Below are positions 14,339 to 25,999 of a stretch of 64,000 bases of DNA, piece by piece. How positions within the stretch are numbered: position 1 is the stretch's first letter; every line of letters begins with the position of its first letter. Under the pieces are notes generated by a model, which searched no databases, was not told where the DNA came from, and saw nothing but the letters and a program-made list of their open reading frames with translations. Source of the DNA: Lagopus muta (lineage: Eukaryota; Chordata; Aves; Galliformes; Phasianidae); assembly GCF_023343835.1 (NCBI RefSeq), contig NC_064434.1, forward strand, positions 18,767,505 to 18,831,504. Reading direction: 5' to 3'. Both the position numbers and the translations under genes were made by a program.

Positions 14339-16435
14339 CTCATAGAATTACAGAATCACCAAGGCTGGAAAAGACCTCTAGGATCATCCAGTCCAATTGC
14401 TCACATATCGCCAATATTTACCAGCCATTCTGCCCCAAGCCTGTAGTGCTGCCTGGGGTTGGTTGTTGTGCAGGACCCGGCATTTGGTCTTGTTGAATGC
14501 CATTCGCCTCAGCCCAGCTATCCATCCTGTCCAGACTGCTCTGTAAGGCCTTCCTACCCCCAGGCTACCTTCTGGCCAACTTGGTGTCATCTACAAACCT
14601 AGTAGGGATGCACTCAATGCCCTCAAACAGGTCATCAATAAAGATGTTGAAGGGGACAGGCCCTAATACCAACTCCTAAGGAACACCACTCATGACTGGT
14701 CGCCAGCTCGATTTAACTCCATTCACCACCACTCTCTGGGCCCAGCCATCCACCAGTTCTTTCCTCAGCAAAAAGTACCTGTCCAAGCCACAGGCTGCCC
14801 CAGGAGACTACTGTGGGAGGCAGCGTCACAGGCTTTGCTGAAGTCCAGGTACATTACATCAATGACTTTTCTCTCATCCACCAGGCAGGTCATTTGGTCA
14901 TAGAAGGAGATCACGTTGGTTTAGTAGGATCTATCTTTCAAGAAGCTATGCTAGCTAGGCCTGATACCCTGGCTATCCTGAAGATGTTGTGTGGTCACCC
15001 TCAAGGTGATCTGCTCCATAACTTTACCTGGCATTGAGGTCAGGCTAAGAGGCCTGTAGTTCCTTGGATTCTCCTTATGACTCCTCTTGTAGATAAGAAT
15101 CACATTGGCAAGCCTCCAATCGTCTGGTAATACTCCAGCTGACCAGGAATGCTGATAGATGATGGAAAATGGCTTGATTATCACCTCCGTCAGCTCCTTC
15201 AGCGCGCTGGTGTGTGTTCCATTCAGCCCCATAGACTTGTGGCAGTCCAGGTGAAACAGTAGGTCTCTACCTGTTTCCGCCTGTGTCATGTGGAGTTTAT
15301 TCCACTCCCCATCCAAGACTTCCAGATTAGGAGTGGAGTACCTCAAGGATAACTGATCTGACTTTCAAAGATGAATATAAAGAAGGCATTGAAAACCTCA
15401 GCCTTTTTCTTATCCTCAGTGGTCACGTTCCTTACCACATCTAGTAAAGGGTGGAGACTATCCTTAGCTCTTCTCTTACTGTTATATCTGTAAAAAAGCT
15501 TTTTGTTCTCTTTTACCCCAGTGTCCAAGTTGTATTCAAGCTGGGATTTCACCTTTCTAATTTTCTCCCTGCACATCCAAACAACTTATTTGTACTCTCC
15601 CTGAGTTGACCGTCCCTTCTTTCACAGGAGGTATTTTTTTCTCCTAGAGCCTCAGGAAAAACATCACGCTGATCTTCCTGTCCAGCTCTTGTGCACAGAG
15701 GGGCAGCCTGCTTCTGCATATTTGAGACTTCCTTCTTGAGAAGCAACCACCCTTCCTGGACCCCTTTGCCCTTCAAGACTGAATCCCAAGGAAGTCTCCC
15801 TACCAGTACCCTGAACAATTCAAAGTCTGCCCTCCAGAACTCCAAGGCAGCAGTTTGCTGCCCGCATTCCCAAATTCACCAAAAATTGAGACCTCTATTA
15901 TTTCATATTCACTCTGTCCAAGACAGCTCCCAACCTCCATATCTCCACCAGTCTTTGTCCTTTTCTGTTTGCGAACAGCAGGTTCATCGGGACACCTCCC
16001 CTGGTAGACTTTCTTACCCGCTGCATCAGAAAGTTATTTTTCATATGCTTTAGAAACCTCCTAGACTGCTTTTTCTGCACTGTACTTTATTTGCAGCATA
16101 TATCAGGAAAGGTGAAGTCCCTCATGAAAACAAAAGCTGGTCATAGCGCAACTTCTGCCAGCAGTTTATAGAACTCCTCATCTGTCTTTTCAGCCTAGTC
16201 AGGTGTTCTATAACAGAGCCCCACCACGATGTCCACCTTGTTGGCACTCCACCAGTCCTTACCCATAGAGGCTCTACCTTATCATTCCCAGCCCCAAGCT
16301 CAGAAACACCACAGCAACATCAAAACAGCCTCTAACAGAGCCACACCACCACCCCTCCTTCCTTACCTATCCCTTCTGAAGAGCTCATAGCCACTCATTT
16401 TAGCACTCCAGTCACTAGAGTGATACCATCTAAAA
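14339..16435 (-). mobile_element. Decayed 2.1-kb CR1 LINE with internal deletion
   Basis: Begins with the CR1 3' terminus in reverse ('catagaattacagaatcac', 'aggctggaaaagacct', 'atcatccagtccaa'), then jumps at about 14412-14427 straight to the late-RT region ('gccccaagcctgtag'). Compared with the younger copy at 31.9-35.3 kb, roughly 600 bases encoding the C-terminal part of ORF2 are absent. The rest follows the same order as the younger copy (RT, then linker, then endonuclease) until similarity fades near 16435, within the endonuclease. The 5' part is missing. Frameshifts and stops throughout show it is dead. Confidence 0.9.
14430..16435 (-). pseudogene. CR1 ORF2 (endonuclease-reverse transcriptase) remnant
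   Basis: Broken translation of the CR1 polyprotein. Recognisable blocks in N- to C-terminal order (right to left) are 'SSDWSAKMSGYELFRRDR' of the endonuclease at about 16365-16435, a linker segment '[18 protein letters not shown]' near 15790-15840, 'RYNSKRRAKDSLHPLLD' near 15430-15500, the RT entry 'LDCHKSMG' and '[18 protein letters not shown]' in 14951-15346, and the late 'FNKTKCRVLH' block near 14470-14510. Stops and frameshifts separate the blocks, and the RT catalytic segment is no longer in one frame. The C-terminal domain is deleted. It is included because it shows how much of the enzyme this copy once carried. Confidence 0.85.
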
Positions 16436-18131
16436 TATCTGGCAGATTTTATACATGCAGGGGGTGATCCTGCCACTGCTCCTAGCTCTGCCCCTGTGAT
16501 GTCAGAAGGCCGCTGCGATGGGGAGACAATGGCATTGGGCAGCTGCTCCCTGACAGGGCTGCCCCTCAACCAGCCAAGGCAGGTCCCTGCTGTAGTGCAG
16601 AATGTTTCCTCTCCATAGCAGAGTACTCGCCTACAGAAGCTCAAAATCCTTCATCAAGTCTTTCATTAACATGGAATCTGATTTGAATCTCCAATGAGAA
16701 GATCTCCATCAGTCCTTTCTAGGTTAGCCTTTGACTTTATTCTAGCTCTGTTCTGTAATGGCTGCTGTTTGGTCAAATCCTATTCCTAATCTCAGATGTA
16801 ACACTAGCCTGATAGACATAAAATATCAGAACCATCATAACCATCAACCTTTCCAGTGTCAACTCTTATCTACAGACCATTCTGAACTCTAAATCTTCGT
16901 CATTTGCTGGAAAACTTTCTAATCCTTAAAAGCACTCGTTTGGCCCCTTCTCAAATTCTGTTTTGTAGACCCCTCGATCTCTTTTCCTGCAATTACTTGA
17001 TCAACTGCTAATGAATACGGTCATAAGTGACATTCAGCACCCTTACATTCAACTTCATGAGTCATAAAGATTATGCTGTCTAGTAGACAAGAGAAATAAA
17101 AACTTTATCATAGACTCTAATCCTAAAACTGAAATTCCTATAGTCCTGTGGTTCTAATCCTGTAGTTCCTAATCCCAAAGCCAACATCTACTGATCCTAA
17201 ACTCTTCTACCACCTTGAACTCTAATCCAAGCAGTAGCCATAATTTTACTTCAGAGGATCCTGATTAACCCAATCCCTCACAAGCACCAGCTCTATTCTA
17301 GCCCCTTTTGGTCCTAAAGCTCCAAAAACTAATATTTACAGTTTTTACTCAAGGGTCTGATAGAGTCCATACTTCTTATTGTAGTCCCAGCAGGTAGTCC
17401 TTGAAGTATCCCAATCCAAACCAGAAATGTTCAATACTTTACTTGAGGGATTTAGCCATTTCTTGATCAGTGAATTCTGTGCTGTCTTTGGCAGTATCTC
17501 TGATTTAGGACCTAACTCCAACCCTACCTTTAACTCTAGACAAGTGGAACTTGAGAGATCAAGGCATAAATTTTACTTCAGCCTCAGCATGGACCAGATA
17601 CCTCTTACAGAGGAATCCTAATCCTATTCCTTACCCTATAATGCAGTTTAACTGAATTTTGTGCCAACACATAAACAATCTCATGCCTTCTTATACAGAG
17701 TTTGGCTCTTGGCTGTCAGCTGATATCATCACCAGACTGAGCCTTTCCTAAAGCAATGTATAAATATTTATTCAAGACATCTATATTCTGTGTACCAAGG
17801 CAGCAGAAATGCTCTTTTGAAACCCAGAGTGGGGAATATGAATGTCAAATTCAAAGATTTCCCTTCCTGTGTGCTTTAGCTTTTTTTAAGTAAGCTTTTG
17901 TGTTTGATGCTCAACATTGTGACTCCTCTGAATTCTACTAATATATCTAAGTCATCCACCGTATAGGAGTGGAACAGTTCTGTTTAGATGCTTGAATTAA
18001 AATTCTGGTACTCACCTAGAATCATATAACGAGGGTGTGACATGCAGGACACATACTTTAATGGTGAAATTTCTGCACCATTTTATGCATGACAATTAAC
18101 CAGGAATAGAAGCACGCACTATTTTGTCAGT
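16436..18131. other. Pyrimidine-biased stretch with scattered CTAAYCC motifs
   Basis: No gene recognised. On the plus strand, 16.78-17.65 kb has repeated short motifs such as 'ctaatcctaa', 'cctaatccc', 'gatcctaaac' and 'taactctag', far more often than expected by eye, suggesting a heavily decayed tandem repeat or just a strand-biased low-complexity region. The 16440-16660 segment is GC-richer and may be further CR1 or unrelated DNA; I could not place it. Confidence 0.35.
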
Positions 18132-18213
18132 GTAGTCGTGGCCGAGTGGTTAAGGCGATGGACTAGAAATCCATTGGGGTTTCCCCGCGCAGGTTCGAAT
18201 CCTGCCGACTACG
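18132..18213 (+). tRNA. tRNA-Ser, anticodon AGA
   Basis: An 82-nt sequence that folds as a complete class II (long variable arm) serine tRNA. The acceptor GTAGTCG (18132-18138) pairs with CGACTAC (18206-18212), with discriminator G at 18213, as usual for Ser. The D arm is followed by an anticodon stem ATGGA/TCCAT around loop CTAGAAA, giving anticodon AGA at 18165-18167 (A34 is presumably edited to inosine, reading UCU/UCC/UCA). The variable arm has a GGGG/CCCC stem (18176-18179/18183-18186). The T arm is GCAGG-TTCGAAT-CCTGC. Internal Pol III promoters are visible: box A TGGCCGAGTGG (18139-18149) and box B GGTTCGAATCC (18192-18202). There is no intron and no encoded CCA, as expected for a eukaryotic nuclear gene. 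Every stem pairs perfectly, arguing for a functional gene rather than a tRNA-derived repeat. Confidence 0.97.
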
Positions 18214-18226
18214 GCCCGAGCTGTTC

Positions 18227-18231
18227 TTTTT
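18227..18231 (+). terminator. RNA polymerase III terminator of the tRNA-Ser gene
   Basis: A TTTTT run on the coding strand starts 14 bases after the discriminator base. Pol III stops at runs of four or more T, so the primary transcript would carry a short 3' trailer. Confidence 0.85.
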
Positions 18232-18524
18232 CTCGCATGGGGTCCAGGTCAGAGATATTACATGGAAGCTCACTGGTTTGTTAAGGCTGAGGTCACAGGG
18301 AGAATCCTCAGGGCTATCATAAGGGACCTCAGGGCACTGGGGTGGTTTGCGGGAGCTCAGGTGATATTTTCCACAACCCCTTCAGTACCACTAAAAAATG
18401 CTGAGAGGAACAGGAAAATGTGACCAATAGACACATGGGTAAGAGGCTGATGCCCTTGAAGGAATTTTAGGTTTTTTGATTGTGGGGCAGTTTATGCAGT
18501 ACCAGGCATGCTGGCAACATACGG
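18232..18524. other. tRNA downstream flank, nothing recognised
   Basis: Moderately GC-rich sequence between the Pol III terminator and the first arm of the repeat structure. A minus-strand open frame (18391-18588) has no recognisable family. Confidence 0.5.
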
Positions 18525-18719
18525 GATCTACCTGCCTCAAAAGGGTACATACATACCTAGTTTGAAGAGGAAAGAGATAAAACAGCAAGTAGATTCTTGT
18601 CAGTGAACCCTGCCAATTCCTATGCTAGGATCCTTTTCCCCTTTTGAGGCAGGTAGATCTAGGTATGTTCAAACTAGGTTTGAAGAGAAAAGGGGTAAAA
18701 CAGCAAGTAGATTCTTGTC
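18525..18719. repeat. Compound inverted plus direct duplication
   Basis: Two different relationships share one 195-bp segment. A 21-bp inverted pair with no mismatch lies at 18525-18545 and 18639-18659 (core 'ctacctgcctcaaaagg' and its complement). A 42-bp direct pair lies at 18560-18601 and 18678-18719, sharing 'gtttgaagag' and 'aaaacagcaagtagattctt' with four central changes. So the outer flank was copied once inverted and once direct, a pattern that template switching during replication or a nested insertion can give. No transposon termini or target-site duplication was identified. Confidence 0.85.
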
Positions 18720-21700
18720 TAATTGGTGCGCCATGGAAGTGCCACTGCTATTTCATTAATCACAGATTATCAGGTTCAAAGATGTGGTACTCCAATATAA
18801 CTTTTCTGGAATTGTTCTTTAGAGTAACTGATGGCCAGTATGTGACATTATTTATATTCTTTCATGTGATTGTCCACCCCACATTCAATTCATGAATAAT
18901 TAATTGTTAGCATTATGAAAGTTATTTTTATTTTTTTCATCAATGTTTTCTTTTGTGGATGATGAAACACAAAACTTTATTGCCAGAATGGTATTGCTTT
19001 TTGATACATGGCTGATGAAGAACTTCCCTGAAAAGTAACGTCCTTGTTTTAAGGGATTTTATCTTTTTCCTTAATGTTCCATGTCACTCACTATTAAAAG
19101 CCTGAAAAAAATAAGGAAGAAATTGATCACTGATATTTGATCTTTGTATTTTCTTAAGAAATTGAGACAGAGCAAAGTTAAAAAGAACTGAAATTATTTT
19201 AAGTTAGAAAGTGGTAGGAAATTGCTAATTGTTCCTCCAGAGAATCTGGAGATTACGGATGAAAAATGTAACATTGAAGAAAATACTTAGGCAACTATGA
19301 AAATGTGTGTTTATCCTAAAATTTTGGAGAATTATCTTCCACTATGTTGCCCATATTCAGTTTATCAATTTGATTCCTCCTACAGCCCATGGGAAGAGGT
19401 AAATAGCCTGAGAAAACAATTTACTTACCTATCTTAAAGATTTGTTTTAGATTGAAAGAAAACACAACCAGGAAATGCCGTCACTGTTCACTGATTTAGG
19501 GGTCTTCCGTTCTCAACTATTCAGCTTGTCTGTTATGCAGTTTGTGAGTGACAAAATAAATCCCATCCTCATAAGGCTGCATGAACCACCCAGTTGTCAA
19601 GAAGCAACTCACTTATGTATCATTCTTGGCAGACTGAAGTTAGATATGTGTAAAATCACTGCAATTAAGGAAATATGGCAAGCCTTGTATTATGCTGCAT
19701 AAAAATGTACAGGGTTGAAGTGATGAAAGTAGGAATAGCATTGATTATGTAGCTTACCATTTATTTCAAATAAAATCTATCAGTATTTGAGGAGAAGAAA
19801 ATAATAAAAGTGTCATTCACAGAAAAACTATTTGATGTTTCTGAATTCAAATTTTTAGAATATATAGCTATGCTGTCTTTAAACACTCAGAATGATCTGC
19901 AACTGTCTATAAGCCTAAAGCTTTCTGTGCTTTTAAATGCACAAAATGGATTTTCAGTTTCCAAAAGAATTAACATTTAATCCCAGTTACTAGAAAGAGA
20001 GTAAGTTCTAATAAATAAGTTCCTTTGATAAGAAATTCAGTTATTTACCCTGAAATATGTCTGAGTATGAAGGCCAAGACAGGGATGCTGTACAAAAAGT
20101 TTTGAGAAAATTATTTAACTGCATAAATACAGAGGACAGCATGTGTTAAAATTAGTATTAAAAAAAAATTATAATTGAGTGAAACTCCCTTGAATATCAA
20201 CACTTGTCAGACCCTTTCATTCAAATCAAATTGTACTTCACTGACTTTCTATAAGTTCTATTTAATAATTAAGAATATCTCAGATGTAATTAGATTTGAG
20301 CATTTTACACATTTTCCATATACTATTTAAAATTATATATGTTTTACACACCATTTGAATAGCCTCTTCAACATTATTGACTTTTTCTTCTAATGATACA
20401 GGAGCACATTGTACAAGTCTCTATTTAAATGAAGTATCACACGGTAAAGCGTGAACTGCTGAACTGCTTGAAAAACTTTAAAATCACATTTTTTTCTCAC
20501 TGTTAAAAAAAATAGCATTAAGAAACAGCTGAATAATGTGTGAACTTCTATTGGGTGTGATCACATTCAGCTCTGAAGAACCACTGGAAAGGAACTTTGC
20601 TCTGCCTTTGTCTACAGTGCTGTCTCTACTAGACTTGTGGCCAGCAAGAATGGATAAGCATCCAGGAGAAAATGCAGTGCTGACTGCAGCTTCCATAAGA
20701 AATGATGACATTCATCATGAGTGGATGCTTGAGAAAATGTAACTGTTCTCTCACATGTGGAAATTGATAGCCCAGAAAGATATAGGTCCTTGATTAGTCT
20801 GGGAAACATACAGCATAGTGGCAGTGATCTGTCTCATACATTTATGAAAGATACAAGTGGCCCTTGGAGACAGCAGAATAAATTCATTCAATGAAAATGG
20901 AAGAGCTACTTTCAGAGAATGTGAAGTTTTTTCATTGAAGAACTTGAAGCAGCCAGAGCTACCACTGAAGTCAGCATGTGGTCAGAAATCTGAAGAAATG
21001 AGTAAGGGCTGGAATCATTCCTAGCCCTACACAGACAAAAGTATTCCTTGCAGTACTCACAGTAGTGTACAGCATATTCATATTTATGATTTGTTAATGT
21101 GTAATTAGTTTCCAAAATAATTTTGCATGTATTGTCAAATACATCTTTGATTTACAGTGTATACCAACCAGGCAGTCAGATACATAATGCAGTTTGTCTA
21201 TAATGTTCATGAATAAATAATCATTGTCAGGAATTTTGAATTGATTTTGAAAAACAGACTGTGAAAATCATTTACTCTGCAGATTAATTGTATTTTAGTC
21301 ATTCAATTTCATGAGCATGAATACCTATCCCAAATAAGAAGAGTCAGGTAATGACATATCTAATATTAATTTCCACTACACAGACCATGCAAAAAGATGC
21401 ATTGCTACAGTACATAGCAGACGTAGGGTACACATCTTTAATATTAATAATTTTTAGACCATTTCTCGACAGGTACAGAGTTGAGCCAGTCTACTTGGAA
21501 TGATCTCTCACTAGATTATGTAAATCTTGGTGGTGTGATTCATAAAAGCAGAACCTACTCTGATTTTTGTAATTAAAATGTTTTTAGCTTCAAAAAAATA
21601 TGCCATATTTTTTTAAAGTGACAATTTCAACTGCTGATGTTGATTACACTGTTGCCTGAATACAACGAGAAAATGTACTGCCTCATCATAATTTTAGGCT

Positions 21701-24700
21701 CTTTTAAAATTACTATGATTTTTATCTTAATACAAAACAAAATTGATCAGGTTTGTCAGATACGATCATATATATATATATATATTTTGTTATTGTTTTT
21801 GTTTTTAGGACTATATATTTCATACTTGATTTTGAAATTTAACAGAAATCTATTAAAATCACATGGAAAAAAAATGAGAGTTTTATGGGGGTATTGCTTT
21901 GCTTTCCACAAATTCTAAAATTGCTACCTACATTTTAAGGAAACTTGTACATTTTTCCATGCAAAAACCAATTTTGAAAATGTTAACTATTATTAGAAAC
22001 AGTAAAGTTTGGCAAGTGCTAAGCCACTTAAATTATAACAAGATGATTGCTCTGGAAGCTGCAATCAATATCCATCAATGAATAAAATCCGCCCTAAAAT
22101 TAGAGAGGCTACTAAAAAGTTTCTAACTTTTCATATTTTACTGGAGTTGTGGGAAACTGTTATAAGGTGAGGGAGACTTTTTTGTTTTGCAAATAAACAA
22201 GAAGATCAACATTTTTGAACAATGCAAAGGTTTGGAAATACACACAATGTGAATCTCATAGCCAATCCCCTTGTAATGCTTAGAGAAGCTTCTACCTGCT
22301 TCAGTTTTCTTGTAAGAAACAAGGGAAGAAAATATAAATAAAGAACGTGAAAAACATAAAGAACAGGGCAATCAGTCAGTGGAAAAGAGAGAAAATCTTT
22401 GGTTTAGGAAAAATAATTTTATATGAGGAAAATAAATAAGCAAATGAAGAAAAACAGCAATAGTACACACAAAGCAAGCAAGCAAACAAAAAACCTTTGA
22501 GAAGAAACTCATCACAAAGAGGAAAATTTACTATAATAACAACATTTAGCGCACTATTACACTGATGTAGAAATATGTGCTCTTATTAGAAAGGACAATA
22601 AAACCCTCAAAATTAACCAGTTTCTCTGAAGAATGACTAGTTCGAAAATGGCTTTTGCAACTTATGCTGAAACCAGTTTAATCTTGGGTTTTTAGATGAC
22701 TCAAAATCTGATCATCCTGATGAATGCAAAAATGCAAGCCATAGAGACTAAAAGCCAGACACAATTTACACTTTTGAAGGAGAGGTTACAGGAAAGACAA
22801 AGAATATATTTTCAGAATCCAACCATTCCAAATCGACACATTTCTGACATTTTTTTCCACTGTTTCAACATTTTAGAGCAGCTGACTACATCTAATTTTA
22901 CAAACTGATAAGGCAAATGGAATAAAATCTTTCAACATCATTATCACTGCAAAGTCAATTTTATTGATTTTTAAGTATGAAAGCTATTCAAATAAGTCCT
23001 TAAGCAGTGCTTTTTTTTTGTACCTAAGTAATGTGATCTACATACATTTTTCAAATAGTGTATAATATTCAATGTAATGAATTGCTTATGTAAGTAACTT
23101 TCATAGACACTAGAAACAAGCTTTGTGGAGTCTCTGTGAAATAGGAGCCAGCTAATCCTTTATAAAGCCAGGTAGCAGGAAGATGTGTATTTTCTCTACA
23201 TACATTTGTTTTCTTGGAGTTTTTAAGGATGGTTGCCAGTAGACAATACTTTAGGTACAGAATACAAATCTAAGAGCAACATCGTTTAGAACAGGAAAGG
23301 AAGTGAGTTATCTTAGGTCAATAAATGTAGTTTCCAGCCTAGCTTACTTCCTAACTCCATGCAGAAATTCACTAACCTCTACTTTTATATATGCAGATTG
23401 ATTCCTCCTCACCTATTCTGGAATTCCCATTAAGTTTAGAATCAATCTTTTAAATTGTAGTCCATACCAGGCTACATATATATAAATAATGCAGTGAGAG
23501 CTCATCTCTTTGTCAGAGAGAAATCTCAATTTATAATTTCACCAAGTTATAAACAAGGGCTGTGGCAAGCATTGAAGGCATTACATCTCCAGTAATGCTG
23601 TGGAGGCATTATATTTCATCTATTAATCCTTGTATTACTGCAAACTTCCAGAATCATTTCTGGCAAACATTCTATGAAGTAAAAAAGAATGCTTCATATT
23701 GAATTGAGCACTCTATTTTAAACTCTCATTCTTTACACAAACATATCAAATCTTTCATCAGGTTAGGTATCATAACTCTCCTTGGAAGAAAAACATTTTG
23801 GATTGGAAGGGTTTAATACAGGCCAAAATTATGGTATATGTTGTCAGTTCTCTCCTTCTGTGCCAGGTCAAGATTAGATGACTATTTGGGCACACATTTC
23901 CTTAGGCAGTCTTCTTCCCATCCATTTTATTGAGATTATTAAAGTCTATAAATATTATCATTCCCCAGTGATAATTCCCATAATCAGTTCAATCATGTCA
24001 CAAAGCAAGCATTCCTTCTTCAGTGGTGTGAATTCAGAATACCAAACGCTGCTCCAAGGCAATTACTTTGGTAAGATTTGAATTTACTCTTCACTGAGTT
24101 TCCACCCCTTTCATCACTTTAATTTTATTTAAACAAAACCAAAGCCTGAGAGAACCAAAACTCTTTATGTTGTCAGTAATTCCCATTTATATGCTGTTAC
24201 AATGTAAATGCACAAAAGCTGAAAACGATATAATATTAAATGAAAACTCAGGAACATCATACCATTGAAACTAAGCTCATAGTATTTTCTCTGGAGTACA
24301 GTCTAAGTCTCTTCTGAAATATTCTTGAACTACCTATGATATAACTGGAATGACTGGTAACTGACTGGTATTATTAATATTTACCCTTAGAAACAGTGTT
24401 TTTACTTACAAAATACTTTACAAATATATGCCAAGAAAACAGATTCTTCCTCCTAAGTGGACACATTCATTTATTCTAAAATTTCCACTTCACAAACTAC
24501 TTACAGGGTTATAGAGATCTGAAGAAGGCCATGCCAGGACTGGAAGACAGCAACTTATGATTGTTCGATCATTATTCAAACTAATGGTCCAGAAACTACA
24601 GGTTTCATTCATGATACTAAGCGAATCCCAGAAATTTATTGGCCAGGATTGTCATTTCAGACTGGCCTTCAAACAAGGCTTATGAGCAACGCGTTTCCAA

Positions 24701-25999
24701 GATATTCAATTTATTACCACGGGAATTTAAAAAAATAATAATAAAACTAAGTCCAAGAAAGAAAAATAAAGCTATAATGTAATATGAATGTTATGTAATA
24801 TGAATGCTATGGAAACAAGTGAGGAAATAATGGGCATCATTGGATATTAAACAGAATATTCTTTGTCTTATCAAAAAACTCGAACTGATTCCTTCACACA
24901 GTTGAGAAGACCTGTGAAAACTAACGCCTGGGAATTCCCGAATTACAGAAAAGATTGTGTGGAAATGATCCAAAAATATTTTTCTCTTCCATGGAAATAC
25001 TGTAGCGCAAATGCAAATTTATATCCATTTTCCTTGGATAATTTTGGGGCAGAATACTGAACTGCAGCATTGAAAAACTGACAACTGAGAAATGTGATGG
25101 CTGAGATTGCTGCAATTGCTATAACTGCCATATACTCCAGTTCTCCCTGAAGATCAGAACAGAGTTGATTTAATCTTTTCTGATAAAAATCTTACTGGAA
25201 ACTGAAATATGTCAATTTTTTGACTAAAGGATTTCGACCTCCCCAGTCAATATCTTAAACTACATTTTTCACAGAAGTAAAAGACAGATACCTCACTGAA
25301 CTATTTGTTATTAGACTTTCTGTCTACAAGAAAACAAAGATATTCATTTTCATAGGCTTAAAAGCTGAAGTGTCTACATGGTAAATGCATAAAATGCTAT
25401 TGTCTGTCTTCTACTAGCTAATCATTCTGGTTTTTATGTATGGCTTGGTGAGACGTATTCCTGATATTCTCATCAAAAGGGCTACTTGTACAATAAGCAT
25501 CCTCCTGCTTTCTCTCTCTGTATTGTGATCTGCAGAACATAAGTCAGCTTTACTCAGGCTTTGACAGCATCATTTCATAATTACGGGCACAGCGGATCAT
25601 TTTTTCAGCTAGTATGTTCCATGCCATGGAACTAATGCCACACAAATGAAGATTTGCTTTTAGCAGGTCGGCTTAGCAATTCATTGAGCAATCTCTCAGC
25701 TGTTCACACATTTTAAAATAAGAAAATAGCTCTAAGCAACCATTTTTCTGAGATAAACATCAGATGCCCAGGCCAACACAGCTCAGCCCTGGAGTAAAAC
25801 TGCCTCACTACTGCTTGGAATCATATTGTCCAATACATTTTAACACTACTAAGAGCAGAATGACAACTCATATGGAAATGGCCGGAAGGCTTGATGTGAA
25901 AATTTTTAATTTGTACAAGCATTACAGCCATACAGAATAACAGTGACAATTACCATAAAGCACACATTAACATTTGTTTGAAGTCAGATGCCCTTTTAA
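18720..25999. other. Intergenic, no gene or transposon recognised
   Basis: Seven kilobases of AT-rich, apparently single-copy DNA. Simple sequence: a (TA)n run at 21768-21787 and a small direct repeat of 'tgtaatatgaatg' at about 24777-24807. Open frames of 60-93 codons occur on both strands, but none shows a domain or a signal. I see no CR1 piece, an unusually long gap for this window. Confidence 0.55.

Noticed and set aside
20484..20809. Overlapping frames of 65-75 codons on both strands
   Set aside because: No similarity recognised and no sign of coding bias on either strand.
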